64,000 bases of DNA, from NCBI RefSeq assembly GCF_008271655.1, contig NZ_VKKX01000053.1, positions 1 through 64,000 of the forward strand, written 5' to 3'. A program made the position numbers and the translations under genes. Positions 20,422-30,942 of the stretch are shown piece after piece (the first letter of the stretch is position 1; every line of letters begins with the position of its first letter). Source of the DNA: Gemmobacter caeruleus (GTDB lineage: Bacteria > Pseudomonadota > Alphaproteobacteria > Rhodobacterales > Rhodobacteraceae). The notes under the pieces were generated by a model that saw only the letters and a list, made by a program, of their open reading frames with translations, was not told the origin of the DNA and searched no databases.

Positions 20422-21776
20422 GCCGTCTCCTTCAGCCGGGCCATGGCGGCGCGGTAGCGGGCGGCGATGGCGTCGCGGGCGATGTGACGGCCCTGCCGCA
20501 CCACATGCCGCCCCGCCGCGAAGACATCGCTGACCATCCGGTCGTCGCCCGCGAAAATCCAAGTGTCCAGCGCCATATCGCCCGCCTTGTCGCACAGGTC
20601 AATCTGGCCCATGTCCAGCGCCAGCAGATCGGCCCACAGCCCCGGCGCGATGGCGCCGCAATCGCGCCCCGCCGCCTGGGCGCCGCCCGTGCAGGCCGCC
20701 TCGAACAGCCGCCGCCCGGTGGACTGGCTTTCTGTCGCCAGCGCCGCGCGGGAATGGTCGCGTAGCCGCTGCGAATAATCGAGACTGCGCAGCTCCTCGG
20801 CTAGGGCGATGCGGATATTGCTGTCCGACCCGATGGCGATGCGCCCGCCCGCGCCGAACCAGCGCAGCCCGTCAAAGATGCCGTCGCCCAGGCTCGCCTC
20901 GGTGATCGGACACAGCCCGGCAATGGCGCCCGACCGCGCCAGACCTTCGGTTTCGCGGGGCGTCATCTGCGTGCAATGGATGAAACAGCAATCCGCCCCG
21001 GGCTGCATGTTGTCCAGCACCCAATCGACCGGGCGGGCGCCAAGCGCGGCCTCCACCTCTGACACCTCGGCCAGTTGTTCTGCCAGATGCATGTGAAAGG
21101 GCGCCCCGCCCGCCAGCGCGCGCAGCGCGGGCAGGTCTTCGGGCGCAACCGCGCGCAGCGAATGCGGCGCCACGCCCAGACGGGCATCGGCCAGACCCGC
21201 AAGCGCGCGCCCTGCCCCGGCATGCAGCCGCGCGAAACGGTCGGGATTGTTGCCAAAGCGGATCTGCCCCGGCCCCAGCCCGCGTCGGTCCAGCCCGCCG
21301 AACTGATACTGCACCGGCAGTAGGGTCAGCCCGATCCCGGTTTCGGCCGCCGCCGCCGCGATGCGGGCGCTGGTCTCGGCCAGATCGGCATAGGGCACGC
21401 CACCGGGCGCGTGGTGCAGATAGTGGAATTCCACGTTGCAGGCATAGCCCGCCTCCAGCATTTCCATCTGCACGAAGGCGGCGATGGCCTCGATCTGGTC
21501 GGGGTCGAGCCGGTCGAGAAAGCGGAACATCAACTGCCGCCAGGTCCAGAAACTGTCGGTCGGATTGGGGCCGCGGCTTTCGGTCATGCCGGCCATGGCG
21601 CGCTGAAAGGCGTGGCTATGGGCATTGGCGGGCGCGGGCAGCACAAGGCCCAGCCGCATCCCTTCGGGCGCCGCATCGGGCGTGACGCGCGCAATCCGCC
21701 CCTCCACGATGTCGATCCGCACCCCCTGCGCCCAGCCCGAGGGCAGCAGCGCCGTTTCGGCCCAAAGACTGATCAT
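20418..21776 (-). CDS. hutF: Formimidoylglutamate deiminase HutF
   Basis: 452 residues, amidohydrolase superfamily. It converts N-formimino-L-glutamate to N-formyl-L-glutamate and ammonia, in the variant hut pathway that avoids direct formamide release. Metal motif [13 protein letters not shown] (HxH) near residue 53, plus HMHLAEQ and a C-terminal [10 protein letters not shown] Asp. An AGGAG lies about ten bases before the ATG. First gene of the leftward hut unit, followed by hutC. Confidence 0.93.
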   Translation of the reverse strand: MISLWAETALLPSGWAQGVRIDIVEGRIARVTPDAAPEGMRLGLVLPAPANAHSHAFQRAMAGMTESRGPNPTDSFWTWRQLMFRFLDRLDPDQIEAIAAFVQMEMLEAGYACNVEFHYLHHAPGGVPYADLAETSARIAAAAAETGIGLTLLPVQYQFGGLDRRGLGPGQIRFGNNPDRFARLHAGAGRALAGLADARLGVAPHSLRAVAPEDLPALRALAGGAPFHMHLAEQLAEVSEVEAALGARPVDWVLDNMQPGADCCFIHCTQMTPRETEGLARSGAIAGLCPITEASLGDGIFDGLRWFGAGGRIAIGSDSNIRIALAEELRSLDYSQRLRDHSRAALATESQSTGRRLFEAACTGGAQAAGRDCGAIAPGLWADLLALDMGQIDLCDKAGDMALDTWIFAGDDRMVSDVFAAGRHVVRQGRHIARDAIAARYRAAMARLKETA

Positions 21777-21783
21777 TTGCCGG

Positions 21784-21834
21784 TTGACTCCTATTTATGT
21801 ATGCACATAATAGCCAAAACAAGCAATCAATCAA
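21784..21834. promoter_or_regulatory. Divergent hut promoters overlapping one HutC-type operator
   Basis: Rightward (hutI): TTGACT at 21784-21789, 16 bases, CATAAT at 21806-21811. Leftward (hutF): TTGATT (21834-21829), 16 bases, TATTAT (21812-21807). Both -10 elements use the same ATAATA. The palindrome TTATGT-ATGC-ACATAA (21795-21810) lies on both -10 elements and is the natural HutC site: binding there would shut both operons together. Confidence 0.75.
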
Positions 21835-21842
21835 GGGCCGAC

Positions 21843-23027
21843 ATGCTGCTGATCCATGGCACATTGGCGACACAGACCGATCTGGGGCTGATCCGCGACG
21901 GTGCGGTGGCGCTGCGCGCGGGGCGCATCCTCTGGGCCGGGGCGATGGCCGACCTGCCCGACGCCTTGGCGCAGGATGATGTGACCGATCTGCAAGGCCG
22001 CCTCGTCACCCCGGCGCTGATCGACTGCCACACCCATCTGGTGCATGGCGGCAACCGGGCGCGCGAATTCGAGATGCGGCTGAGCGGCGCCAGCTATGAA
22101 GACATCGCCCGCGCCGGCGGCGGCATCGTCTCCACCGTGACCGCGACCCGCGCGGCGTCAGAGGACGACCTGCTGGCGCAGGCCCTGCCCCGGCTGGATG
22201 CGCTGATCGCCGAAGGGATCGCCACGCTGGAGATCAAGTCGGGCTACGGGCTGGATATCGAGACCGAGCTGCGCATGTTGCGCGTGGCGCGGCGGCTGGC
22301 GCAGATGCGGCCCGTGCGCATCCGCACCACCTTTCTGGGCGCCCATGCGGTGCCGGCGGAATACCGGGGCCGCGCCGATGCCTATCTGGAGACGGTCTGC
22401 CTGCCCGCCCTGCGCGCCGCCCATGCCGAGGGGCTGGTCGATGCGGTGGATGGCTTCTGCGAGGGGATCGCCTTTTCCCCCGACCAGATCGCCCGCGTCT
22501 TTGCCGAGGCGCGCGCCCTGCATCTGCCGGTAAAGCTGCATGCCGAACAATTGTCGCATCTGGGCGGCACGCGGCTTGCCGCCGATCATGGCGCGCTGTC
22601 GGCCGATCATGTCGAATACGCGACCGAGACCGATGCGCAGGCCATGGCCCGGGCCGGCACGGTCGCGGTGTTGCTGCCCGGCGCCTTCTACGCGCTGCGC
22701 GAGACCCAGGCGCCCCCCGTCGCTGCCTTCCGCGCCCATGGTGTGCCGATGGCGGTGGCGACCGATCTGAACCCCGGCACCTCGCCGATGAATTCGCTGC
22801 TGCTGGCCATGAACATGGCCTGCACCCTGTTCCGCCTGACCCCGGACGAGGCGCTCAGCGGCGTGACGCTGCACGCCGCCCGCGCCCTGGGCCTTGACGA
22901 TTGCGGCGCCATCGCCCCCGGCCTGCGCGCCGATCTGGCGATCTGGAACGCCGATCACCCGGCCGAACTTTCCTATCGCTTCGGCTTCAACCCGCTTCAC
23001 CGCCGCATCTTCGGACAAGACGCATGA
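21843..23027 (+). CDS. hutI: Imidazolonepropionase
   Basis: 394 residues. Amidohydrolase that opens 4-imidazolone-5-propionate to N-formiminoglutamate, the third step of histidine catabolism. Zinc-site motif [18 protein letters not shown] near residue 61 and the AHAVP, HAEQLSH and [10 protein letters not shown] motifs are present. ATG at 21843 follows AAGGG. Its stop overlaps the hutH start by ATGA. Confidence 0.95.
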   Translation: MLLIHGTLATQTDLGLIRDGAVALRAGRILWAGAMADLPDALAQDDVTDLQGRLVTPALIDCHTHLVHGGNRAREFEMRLSGASYEDIARAGGGIVSTVTATRAASEDDLLAQALPRLDALIAEGIATLEIKSGYGLDIETELRMLRVARRLAQMRPVRIRTTFLGAHAVPAEYRGRADAYLETVCLPALRAAHAEGLVDAVDGFCEGIAFSPDQIARVFAEARALHLPVKLHAEQLSHLGGTRLAADHGALSADHVEYATETDAQAMARAGTVAVLLPGAFYALRETQAPPVAAFRAHGVPMAVATDLNPGTSPMNSLLLAMNMACTLFRLTPDEALSGVTLHAARALGLDDCGAIAPGLRADLAIWNADHPAELSYRFGFNPLHRRIFGQDA

Positions 23028-24556
23028 CCCTGACGCTGACCCCTGGCGCAACGCCGCTTTCGCTTCTGGAAACCCTGTGGCGCGACGCGGTGCCGCTGCG
23101 GCTCGACCCGGCCGCCCGGCCCGGGGTCGAGGCCGCCGCCGCCCTGGTCGCCCGCGCCGCCAATGGCGATCACGCGATCTATGGCGTGAATACGGGCTTT
23201 GGCAAACTGGCCTCGGTGCGCATTCCGGCGGGCGATACGGCGACGCTGCAACGGAACCTGATCCTGTCGCATTGCTGCGGCGTGGGCGAGCCGCTGGACG
23301 CCCCGACCACCCGGCTGATGATGGCGCTGAAGCTCTTGTCGCTGGGCCGCGGCGCCAGCGGCACCGCCTGGGCGACCGTGCAACTGATCGAAGACATGCT
23401 GAACCGCGGCGTGGTGCCGGAAATTCCGGTGCAGGGCTCGGTCGGGGCCTCGGGTGATCTGGCGCCGCTGGCGCATATGGCCGCGGTGATGATCGGCGCG
23501 GGCTTTGCCTATTGGCAGGGCAAGCGGCTGCCCGGGGCCGAGGCGCTGGCCCAAGCCGGGCTTGCCCCCGTGGTGCTGGGCCCGAAAGAGGGGCTGGCCC
23601 TGATCAACGGCACGCAGTTTTCCACCGCCTGCGCATTGGCGGGCCTGTGGGGCGCCTGGGGCAATCTTGGCGCCGCCATCGTGACCGGCGCGCTTTCGAC
23701 CGATGCCATCATGGGATCGACCGCGCCGCTTAATCCGATGATCCACCAACTGCGCGGCCATCCGGGCCAGATCGCCTTTGCCACGGCGCAAAGCGCGCTG
23801 CTGGCCGGATCCGCGATCCGCGAAAGCCACCGCGAGGGCGATACCCGCGTGCAGGATCCCTATTGCATCCGCTGTCAGCCGCAGGTCATGGGCGCCGCGA
23901 TGGATTTGCTGCGCGCCGCGGGCGCCACGCTGGAGACCGAGGCGAATGCCGTGACCGACAACCCGCTGGTGCTGGTCGAAAGCGGCGAGATCGTCTCGGG
24001 CGGCAATTTCCACGCCGAATATGTGGCCTTTGCCGCCGATCAGATCGCGCTGGCGGTGTCTGAAATCGGCGCCATCGCGCAGCGGCGCATCGCGCTGATG
24101 GTGGACCCGACGCTGAGCCACGATCTGCCGCCCTTCCTGACGCCGGCGCCGGGCCTCAATTCCGGGCTGATGATCGCCGAGGTCACCACCGCCGCCCTGA
24201 TGAGCGAGAACAAGCATCTCGCGACGCCCTGTTCCACCGACAGCACGCCGACCTCTGCCAATCAGGAAGATCACGTCAGCATGGCCGCCCATGCGGCGCG
24301 CCGGCTTGTGCGGATGAACGCCAATCTGGGCGTCATTCTGGGGGTGGAGGCGCTGTCGGCCGCGCAGGGCATCGACTGCCGCGCGCCGCTGAAGACCAGC
24401 CCCGCCTTGCAGGCGGTGATGGCGGCGATCCGCGCCGAAATCGCGCCGCTGGGCGAAGACCGCTACATGGCGCCCGATCTGGCCGCCGCGACGCGGCTGG
24501 TCTCCGAAGGCACGCTGGCCCGCGCCGTGGCGCCGCATCTGCCGGTGCTGGCATGA
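23024..24556 (+). CDS. hutH: Histidine ammonia-lyase
   Basis: 510 residues. Converts histidine to urocanate and ammonia. The MIO prosthetic-group tripeptide Ala-Ser-Gly is in [16 protein letters not shown] near residue 145; [10 protein letters not shown] and [18 protein letters not shown] are also typical. Overlaps hutI and the following CoA transferase by four bases on each side, so the three are tightly coupled. Confidence 0.97.
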   Translation: MTLTLTPGATPLSLLETLWRDAVPLRLDPAARPGVEAAAALVARAANGDHAIYGVNTGFGKLASVRIPAGDTATLQRNLILSHCCGVGEPLDAPTTRLMMALKLLSLGRGASGTAWATVQLIEDMLNRGVVPEIPVQGSVGASGDLAPLAHMAAVMIGAGFAYWQGKRLPGAEALAQAGLAPVVLGPKEGLALINGTQFSTACALAGLWGAWGNLGAAIVTGALSTDAIMGSTAPLNPMIHQLRGHPGQIAFATAQSALLAGSAIRESHREGDTRVQDPYCIRCQPQVMGAAMDLLRAAGATLETEANAVTDNPLVLVESGEIVSGGNFHAEYVAFAADQIALAVSEIGAIAQRRIALMVDPTLSHDLPPFLTPAPGLNSGLMIAEVTTAALMSENKHLATPCSTDSTPTSANQEDHVSMAAHAARRLVRMNANLGVILGVEALSAAQGIDCRAPLKTSPALQAVMAAIRAEIAPLGEDRYMAPDLAAATRLVSEGTLARAVAPHLPVLA

Positions 24557-25692
24557 CGCCGCTTGCCGGTCTGCGCGTGCTGGATCTGACCCGGGTGCTG
24601 GCGGGGCCGTTCTGCACCGCGCTCCTGGCCGATCTGGGCGCCGAAGTCATCAAGCTGGAGCCGCCTTCGGGCGACGATTACCGCCATATCGGCCCCTTCC
24701 TGCACGGCGAAAGCGCACTGTTCACGCTGGTCAATCGCGGCAAGCAGTCGATCGTGCTGGATCTGAAAGCGCCGCAGGATCAGGCGCTTGCCCGTGACAT
24801 TGCCCTGCAATGCGATGTGGTGGTGGAGAACTTCCGCCCCGGTGTCGCGGCCCGTCTGGGTCTGGGGGCCGAGACGTTGCGCGCGGCAAAGCCGGGGCTG
24901 ATCTATGCCTCCATCTCGGGCTTTGGCCAATCCGGCCCGGCGGCGCATCTGCCGGCCTATGATCTGGTGGCGCAGGCCATGTCCGGCCTGATGGCCGCGA
25001 CCGGCGACGAAGGCGGCGCGGCCCTGAAGGTGGGCGAAAGCTATGGCGACCTGATGGCCGGGCTTTACGCAAGCTGGGCCATTCTGGCCGCACTTCACCA
25101 GCGCGACCGCAACGGCGAAGGTGCCACCATCGACGTGGCCATGTTCGACGCGCTGTTCTCGCTCTTGCCGACCAGCCACGCCTTGCAATTCTACGCCGGC
25201 CGCGCGCCGGAACGGACGGGCAACCGCCATCCGCTCTCCACCCCGTTTGGCTGTTTCGCCTGCGCCGACGGTCAGGCAGTGATCGCCGTGCTGGGCGATG
25301 GCCAGTGGCAGCGGCTTTGCGCGCTGATTGGCGCCACGCCCGCGCCGCATCTGGCAACGGATGAGGCCCGCACCGCGCATGAGCCCGAGGTTCGCGCGAT
25401 GATCGAGGCCTGGACCGGCCCGCGCCCGACCGCCGAGGTGGTGGCCGCCCTCGCCGCCGCCGGCATCCCCACGGCCGAGGTGCAGACCCTGGCGCAGGCG
25501 GCGGACAGCCCCCATGCGCAGGCGCGCGGGCTGGTGTCCGACCTGCCGCATCCGGTGCTGGGCCATGCCAAGACCATCGGCCAACCCGTTCGTTTCAATA
25601 GTGAAAAGCCGATTGCTGCCAGTTCGGCCCCGCAGCTTGGCGCTGATCGCGCCGCGATCCTGACCCGACTGGGACTTGCCGACCATGACTGA
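24553..25692 (+). CDS. CaiB/BaiF (class III) CoA transferase embedded in the hut operon
   Basis: 379 residues. N-terminal [20 protein letters not shown] and [20 protein letters not shown] are classic for the family; the catalytic Asp is expected at Asp166 in [11 protein letters not shown]. Such enzymes move CoA between carboxylic acids. ATGA overlap with hutH and an eight-base overlap with the following acyl-CoA dehydrogenase show it belongs to the operon. It is not a known step of histidine breakdown. By analogy with CaiB, it could move CoA between urocanoyl-CoA and imidazolepropionate; that is inference. Confidence 0.93.
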   Translation: MTPLAGLRVLDLTRVLAGPFCTALLADLGAEVIKLEPPSGDDYRHIGPFLHGESALFTLVNRGKQSIVLDLKAPQDQALARDIALQCDVVVENFRPGVAARLGLGAETLRAAKPGLIYASISGFGQSGPAAHLPAYDLVAQAMSGLMAATGDEGGAALKVGESYGDLMAGLYASWAILAALHQRDRNGEGATIDVAMFDALFSLLPTSHALQFYAGRAPERTGNRHPLSTPFGCFACADGQAVIAVLGDGQWQRLCALIGATPAPHLATDEARTAHEPEVRAMIEAWTGPRPTAEVVAALAAAGIPTAEVQTLAQAADSPHAQARGLVSDLPHPVLGHAKTIGQPVRFNSEKPIAASSAPQLGADRAAILTRLGLADHD

Positions 25693-26824
25693 CCTTTTCC
25701 ATATGCTCAGCGATGAGGAACGCGCCTTCCTCGACATGCTCGCCCGCTTTTGCGCGCAGGAACTGGCGCCGAAAGCCGCCGCCACCGATGAAAGCGGCGC
25801 CTTCGTCCATGACCAGCTTGCCGCCCTTGCCGCGACCGGCATGATGGGCGCCAACCTGCCCGAACCCTGGGGGCCGGGCATCAGCGCGCAGGCGCTGCTC
25901 CGGGCCGTTGAACTGGTGGCGGGCGGCTGCGGGTCCACCGTCTCGGCGCTGACCGCGCATTACCTCGCGACCGATTCCATCCTGATCGGCGGCACCCCGG
26001 CGCAGCGCGACCACTGGCTGCCCATGGCGGCCGAGGGCACCGCGCTTGGCGCCTTTGCCCTGACCGAACGCAATGCCGGGTCCGACCCCGCCGATATGCG
26101 CACCCGCGCCACTCGCACGACGGAGGGCTGGCACCTCAAGGGCGCCAAATGCTTCATCTCCAACGGCGGTGTCGCGGATTTCCTGATCGCCTACGCCGTC
26201 ACCGACCCCTCGAAAGCCCATAAGGGCATCAGCGCCTTCCTCGTGCCCAAGGGCACGCCCGGCCTGACACCCGGCCGCGCCGAGCGCACCATGGGCCTGC
26301 GCGGCGGCCATGTGTGGGAACTGGATCTGGATTGCCACCTGCCGCCCGACGCCTTGCTGGGCGACGAGGGCACCGGCTTTCGCACTGCGATGAAGGTCTT
26401 GGACAATGGCCGGGTCGAGGTCGCCGCCATGTGCATCGGCATCGCGCAAGCCGCCCTTGATGCCGCCGTCGCCTGGACCAAGACCCGCATCATCGGCGGC
26501 GAGGCGCTGGCCAACCGCCAGGGCATCCGCTGGCAACTGGCGGACATGGCGCTCGACCTGCGCGCGGCCCGTCTGCTCGCGCTGGAGGCCGCGCGGCAAC
26601 GCGCCCTCGGCCAGCGCTTCAGCGAGGCCGCCAGCATGGCCAAGCTCGCCGCCTCCGAAATGGCCGGGCGCGTCACCGATGGCGCGCTGCAACTGCATGG
26701 CGGCTATGGCTACACCGCCGACTTCCCGCTTGAACGCCACGCCCGCGATGTCCGCATCATGCGGATTTACGAGGGATCGTCCGAAATCCAGCGCGGCATC
26801 ATCGCCGCCCATCTGCTTGCCTGA
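25685..26824 (+). CDS. Acyl-CoA dehydrogenase embedded in the hut operon
   Basis: 379 residues, FAD-dependent. Visible are [20 protein letters not shown], the FAD/substrate core [15 protein letters not shown], the [16 protein letters not shown] motif and the catalytic Glu in [13 protein letters not shown], so it should be a true alpha,beta-dehydrogenase. The ATG at 25685 lies inside the end of the CoA transferase gene and hutU follows after 11 bases. In this position it may oxidise imidazolepropionyl-CoA to urocanoyl-CoA; a generic side-chain role is the alternative. Confidence 0.93.
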   Translation: MTDLFHMLSDEERAFLDMLARFCAQELAPKAAATDESGAFVHDQLAALAATGMMGANLPEPWGPGISAQALLRAVELVAGGCGSTVSALTAHYLATDSILIGGTPAQRDHWLPMAAEGTALGAFALTERNAGSDPADMRTRATRTTEGWHLKGAKCFISNGGVADFLIAYAVTDPSKAHKGISAFLVPKGTPGLTPGRAERTMGLRGGHVWELDLDCHLPPDALLGDEGTGFRTAMKVLDNGRVEVAAMCIGIAQAALDAAVAWTKTRIIGGEALANRQGIRWQLADMALDLRAARLLALEAARQRALGQRFSEAASMAKLAASEMAGRVTDGALQLHGGYGYTADFPLERHARDVRIMRIYEGSSEIQRGIIAAHLLA

Positions 26825-26835
26825 GGATCGCCGCC

Positions 26836-28518
26836 ATGAACAGCCGTCACAACACCCGCGACATCTTTCCACCCACCGGCCCCACGCTGAACGCAAAGAA
26901 CTGGCAGGCCGAGGCCGCGCTGCGCATGCTGATGAACAACCTCCACCCCGATGTGGCGGAAAACCCGCATGAGCTGGTGGTCTATGGCGGCATCGGCCGC
27001 GCCGCCCGCACGTGGGAGGATTTCGACCGCATCTGCGCCGCGCTGAAGGATCTGGAGGCGGACGAGACCCTGCTCGTGCAATCCGGCAAACCCGTCGCCA
27101 TCGTGCGCACCCATGCCGACGCCCCGCGCGTGCTGATCGCCAATTCGAACCTCGTGCCGCATTGGGCCACCTGGGAACATTTCAATGAATTGGATCGCAA
27201 GGGCCTGATGATGTATGGCCAGATGACCGCCGGGTCATGGATCTATATCGGCACCCAAGGCATCGTGCAGGGCACCTATGAGACCTTCGCCGAGGCCGGG
27301 CGCCAGCATTATGCGGGCGATTTGACCGGCAAATGGGTGCTGACCGGCGGCCTTGGCGGCATGGGCGGCGCGCAGCCGCTGGCCGCGGTGATGGCCGGGG
27401 CCTGCTGCCTCGCGGTCGAGGTGGACGAGACCCGCATCGACTTCCGCCTGCGCACCCGCTACGTCGATGCCAAGGCGAAAACACTGGACGAGGCGCTGGC
27501 GCTGATCGACGACTGGACCGCGAAGGGCGAGGCGAAATCGGTGGGCCTTCTGGGCAACGCGGCCGAGGTCTTTCCCGAACTGCTGCGCCGCATGCAATCG
27601 GGCGGCCCCCGCCCGGATATCGTGACCGACCAGACCTCCGCCCATGATCCGCTGCACGGCTATTGCCCGGCAGGCTGGAGCGTCGGCGACTGGCGCGCCA
27701 GGCAGGAAACCGCGCCCGCCGAGGTCGAACGCGCCGCCCGCGCCTCGATGAAACAGCATGTCGCGGCCATGGTCGGCTTCCATGAGGCCGGCGTGCCCAC
27801 CCTCGATTATGGCAACAACATCCGTCAGGTGGCCAAGGACGAGGGGCTGGACAACGCCTTCGCCTTCCCCGGCTTCGTGCCGGCCTATATCCGCCCGCTG
27901 TTCTGCAAGGGCATCGGCCCCTTCCGCTGGGCCGCGCTGTCGGGCGACCCCGAGGACATCGCGAAAACCGATGCCGCGATGAAGAAACTCTTCCCGGAAA
28001 ACAAGCACCTGCACCGCTGGCTGGACATGGCCGCCGAACGCATCGCCTTTCAGGGCCTGCCCGCGCGCATCTGCTGGATCGGCCTTGGCGACCGCCACCG
28101 CGCCGGGTTGATGTTCAACGAGATGGTTGCCAGCGGCGAACTCAAGGCGCCCGTGGTCATCGGCCGCGACCACCTCGATTCAGGCTCCGTCGCCTCGCCC
28201 AACCGCGAGACCGAGGCGATGCGCGACGGCTCGGATGCCGTGTCGGACTGGCCGCTTCTGAACGCGCTGACCAATACCGCCTCGGGCGCGACCTGGGTCA
28301 GCCTGCATCACGGCGGCGGCGTCGGCATGGGCTTTTCGCAGCATTCGGGCGTGGTGATCGTGGCCGACGGCACGCCCGAGGCCGCGAAACGCCTCGAACG
28401 CGTGCTGTGGAACGATCCGGCCTCCGGCGTCATGCGCCATGCCGATGCGGGCTATGACATCGCGCTGGATTGCGCCCGCGACCACGGCCTGCGCCTGCCC
28501 GGCATCCTCGGCAACTGA
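26836..28518 (+). CDS. hutU: Urocanate hydratase
   Basis: 560 residues. NAD-dependent hydration of urocanate to imidazolonepropionate. Conserved [36 protein letters not shown] for NAD binding, and the C-terminal [22 protein letters not shown] lies before the ATG. Last hut gene of the rightward unit; it completes histidine to formiminoglutamate together with hutH and hutI. Confidence 0.97.
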   Translation: MNSRHNTRDIFPPTGPTLNAKNWQAEAALRMLMNNLHPDVAENPHELVVYGGIGRAARTWEDFDRICAALKDLEADETLLVQSGKPVAIVRTHADAPRVLIANSNLVPHWATWEHFNELDRKGLMMYGQMTAGSWIYIGTQGIVQGTYETFAEAGRQHYAGDLTGKWVLTGGLGGMGGAQPLAAVMAGACCLAVEVDETRIDFRLRTRYVDAKAKTLDEALALIDDWTAKGEAKSVGLLGNAAEVFPELLRRMQSGGPRPDIVTDQTSAHDPLHGYCPAGWSVGDWRARQETAPAEVERAARASMKQHVAAMVGFHEAGVPTLDYGNNIRQVAKDEGLDNAFAFPGFVPAYIRPLFCKGIGPFRWAALSGDPEDIAKTDAAMKKLFPENKHLHRWLDMAAERIAFQGLPARICWIGLGDRHRAGLMFNEMVASGELKAPVVIGRDHLDSGSVASPNRETEAMRDGSDAVSDWPLLNALTNTASGATWVSLHHGGGVGMGFSQHSGVVIVADGTPEAAKRLERVLWNDPASGVMRHADAGYDIALDCARDHGLRLPGILGN

Positions 28519-28520
28519 GG

Positions 28521-28577
28521 CTCTTGCTTCTTGCCTAAATACTCCACAGGGGTCCGGGGGTGTGACCCCCCCGGTTC
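28521..28577. repeat. Rhodobacterales-type intergenic repeat, copy A
   Basis: TTGCCTAAATACTCC, then a GGGGTCC block and a hairpin CCGGGGG-TGTGA-CCCCCCCGG at 28554-28574. It matches copies B (33409-33470) and C (60611-60647) in layout: a TTTG/TTGnnnAAATAnnnCC head and a GC-rich CCGG tail. It may also end the hut transcript, though it has no T-run. Confidence 0.6.
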
Positions 28578-28601
28578 CACAGCAAACGGAAGGAACAGCA
28601 T

Positions 28602-29255
28602 ATGCATTACGCGCCGGGGTCCGAACCCTGCCCTCTGCCCTATTCGCCCTTCAAGGCCTGCACCGTGCCGCGCCCGATCGGCTGGCTGTCCACCATCTCG
28701 AAAGCCGGGATCCCCAATCTCGCGCCCTACAGCCAGTGGCAGAACCTGACCTTCGATCCGCCGATGGTGATGTTCGCGGCCAATCAATATGCCGACGGTC
28801 GCCGCAAACATACCGTCATCAACGCCGAGGAAACCGGCTGGTTCGTTTGGAACATGTGCACCTATGACCTGCGCGAGGCGATGAACCAGAGCGCGGTGGA
28901 ATGGCCCGAGGGCGATGACGAATTCCTGCGCGCGGGCGTCACCGCCGCCCCCTGCATCGACGCGCCGGGGCCGCGCGTGGCCGAAAGCCCGGCGCATTTC
29001 GAATGCCGTTACCTCTCCACCCACCGGCTGCGCGGCAATTCGGGGCACGGCTGGGTCGATGTGGTATTTGGCGAGGTCATGCGCATCCATGTTGCCGATC
29101 ATGTGCTGACCGCCGATGGCAAGCTCGATTACGCGAGGATCCGCCCGCTGGCCCGTGTGGGCTATCACGATTACACCAGCTTTTCCGAGACCTTCACCAT
29201 GCCCATTCCCGGCGCCACCGGCGCGGCGGCGGCGGGGTTGGAGGGCAAGGCTTGA
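28602..29255 (+). CDS. Flavin reductase-like (FMN-binding split barrel) protein
   Basis: 217 residues. PFKACTVPRPIGWLSTISKA, then NLAPYSQWQNLTFDPPMVMF is the characteristic FMN-binding start of the DIM6/NTAB flavin-reductase-like family, which reduce FMN or serve as oxidoreductases of unknown substrate. Good ribosome site GGAAGGA. It follows hutU after a repeat of about 60 bases, so its membership in the hut operon is possible but not shown. Confidence 0.85.
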   Translation: MHYAPGSEPCPLPYSPFKACTVPRPIGWLSTISKAGIPNLAPYSQWQNLTFDPPMVMFAANQYADGRRKHTVINAEETGWFVWNMCTYDLREAMNQSAVEWPEGDDEFLRAGVTAAPCIDAPGPRVAESPAHFECRYLSTHRLRGNSGHGWVDVVFGEVMRIHVADHVLTADGKLDYARIRPLARVGYHDYTSFSETFTMPIPGATGAAAAGLEGKA

Positions 29256-29275
29256 TCCTGGCCCGCGCGCCCCGG

Positions 29276-29455
29276 CTATTTCCCCTTGCCGATCTGATAG
29301 AGCGACCCGAGAAAGGCGATCACCGACAGCAGCAGGAACCCCCATTGCAACAGGTTCAGCGTCGGGCTGGGCGGCTCGGTCGCGCCAAAGATGCTATAGG
29401 CGAAATAGAGCATCGCCAGACCGCTGAGTGCGGCGGAAACCCTTGGGTTGTTCAT
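29276..29455 (-). CDS. Small two-segment membrane protein
   Basis: 59 residues: MNNPRVSAAL, a first hydrophobic segment around LAMLYFAYSIFG, and a second LLQWGFLLLSVIAFLGSLY followed by QIGKGK. Predicted to be an integral inner-membrane microprotein; no known family. The ATG has GGGAGG upstream, which supports it being expressed. Confidence 0.65.
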   Translation of the reverse strand: MNNPRVSAALSGLAMLYFAYSIFGATEPPSPTLNLLQWGFLLLSVIAFLGSLYQIGKGK

Positions 29456-29560
29456 CAAATCCTCCCTGTTCAATATCGGTCTTCTATGATGACAGGCTAA
29501 CACGCTGCCCGCGCCGCACCAAACGGCGTTTCGGCCGCGCCCTTGCAGCAGGAACAACCG

Positions 29561-29989
29561 ATGACCGACCCCGACCAGCTGATCGCCGCGCTTGACCTCG
29601 CGCCCCATCCCGAAGGCGGCTGGTATCGCCAGACCTGGGTCGATGACACCGCCCCCGGCCGCCCGCATGGCACCGCGATCCTGTTCCTGCTCCGCGCGGG
29701 CGAGCGCAGCCATTGGCACCGGGTGGACGCGACCGAGATCTGGCTCTGGCACGGTGGCGCGCCGCTGATCCTTTCCACCGCCGCGACCGAGGTCGGCCCG
29801 GCGCGGGATGCCGTGCTGGGCCCCGACGTGCTGGCCGGCGAGATGCCGCAACGCATCGTGCCGGCGCAGCACTGGCAGGCCGCGCGTTAGACCGGCGCCT
29901 ATACGCTGGTTTCCTGCACCGTCTCGCCCGGTTTCCGTTTTGAAGGCTTCACTCTGGCGCCCCCCGGTTTTGACATTCCGCGCGGCTAA
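29561..29989 (+). pseudogene. DUF985-type cupin interrupted by an in-frame TAG stop
   Basis: ATG at 29561 follows CAGGAAC and begins a cupin_5/DUF985-like protein: HPEGGWYRQTWVDD, LRAGERSHWHRVDATEIW and HWQAAR. At 29888-29890 the frame meets TAG. The same frame then continues as TGAYTLVSCTVSPGFRFEGF and TLAPPGFDIPRG to TAA at 29987-29989, which is the normal C-terminal block of this family. So the reading frame was one gene of about 142 residues, cut at residue 110 by one nonsense codon (for example TCG to TAG). A sequencing error is the alternative; amber readthrough is unlikely. Confidence 0.85.
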
Positions 29990-30048
29990 ATTGTGCCGGG
30001 AACAAGATCGCCATTCCCGCCGGGCCGAACCGCATTTAGGCAGGGCGG

Positions 30049-30942
30049 ATGACTGACAGCACCCTTTCCCGCCCCGATACCGACTCTTCCCGCGGCCTTG
30101 GCTTTGCGCTGGCGGCCTATGTGATGTGGGGCTTCCTGCCGCTCTACATGAAGGCGCTGGCCCATGTGCCCACGCTTGAGGTGCTGTCGCACCGGGTGCT
30201 GTGGTCGATCCCGGTCGCCGGGCTGATCCTGGTCTGGCTGGGCCGCACCGGCGATCTGAAGGCGGCGCTGCGCAACCCGCGCATGCTGGCCATGGCCATG
30301 CTGACCGCCACGCTGATTGCCTGCAACTGGGGCATCTATGTCTGGGCGGTGCAGCACGGGCATACGCTGGATGCGGCGCTCGGCTATTACATCAACCCGC
30401 TCTTCTCGATTCTGGTCGGCGCCGTGGTCCTGCGCGAGACGCTGAACCGCCCGCAGCTTGTGGCGGTCGCCCTGGCCGCCATCGCGGTCGCGATCCTGAC
30501 ATGGGAGGCCGGGCGCCTGCCGGTGCTGGCGCTTGGCATGACGCTGACCTGGGCCGCCTATGCCTTTGCGAAAAAGCAGCTGCCGATCGGCCCCAATCAG
30601 GGCTTCATGCTCGAGGTGCTGATCCTGTCGCCGCTGGCGCTTGGCTATGTGATCTGGGCCGGATTCACGGGACAGGCGCGCTTTCTCGGGCCGGTGCCGG
30701 CGGATACCGCGCTGCTGGCGGTCGCCGGGGTGGTCACGGCCATTCCACTGATCCTCTATGCCAACGGGGCCAAGCTGCTGCGGCTTTCGACCATCGCGAT
30801 CCTGCAATATGTCTCGCCGACGCTGATCTTCCTGATCGCGGTCTTTGCCTTTCACGAACCTTTCAGCCAGGCCAAGATGCTGGCCTTCCCGCTGATCTGG
30901 GCCGCGCTGATCGTCTATACGCTGGGCATGCGGCGGAAATGA
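30049..30942 (+). CDS. rarD: RarD-type EamA transporter
   Basis: 297 residues with about ten transmembrane segments. ALAAYVMWGFLPLYMKALAH, the SHRVLWSIP motif and GYYINPLFSILVGAVVLRE are characteristic of RarD, named for chloramphenicol sensitivity; the natural substrate is unknown. A GGGCGG lies upstream of the ATG. Convergent on tyrS. Confidence 0.9.
   Translation: MTDSTLSRPDTDSSRGLGFALAAYVMWGFLPLYMKALAHVPTLEVLSHRVLWSIPVAGLILVWLGRTGDLKAALRNPRMLAMAMLTATLIACNWGIYVWAVQHGHTLDAALGYYINPLFSILVGAVVLRETLNRPQLVAVALAAIAVAILTWEAGRLPVLALGMTLTWAAYAFAKKQLPIGPNQGFMLEVLILSPLALGYVIWAGFTGQARFLGPVPADTALLAVAGVVTAIPLILYANGAKLLRLSTIAILQYVSPTLIFLIAVFAFHEPFSQAKMLAFPLIWAALIVYTLGMRRK

Noticed and set aside
29561-29989. 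Selenocysteine or pyrrolysine readthrough in the cupin
   Set aside because: The stop is TAG, not TGA, and no pyrrolysine genes or Sec element are seen; a nonsense mutation explains it.
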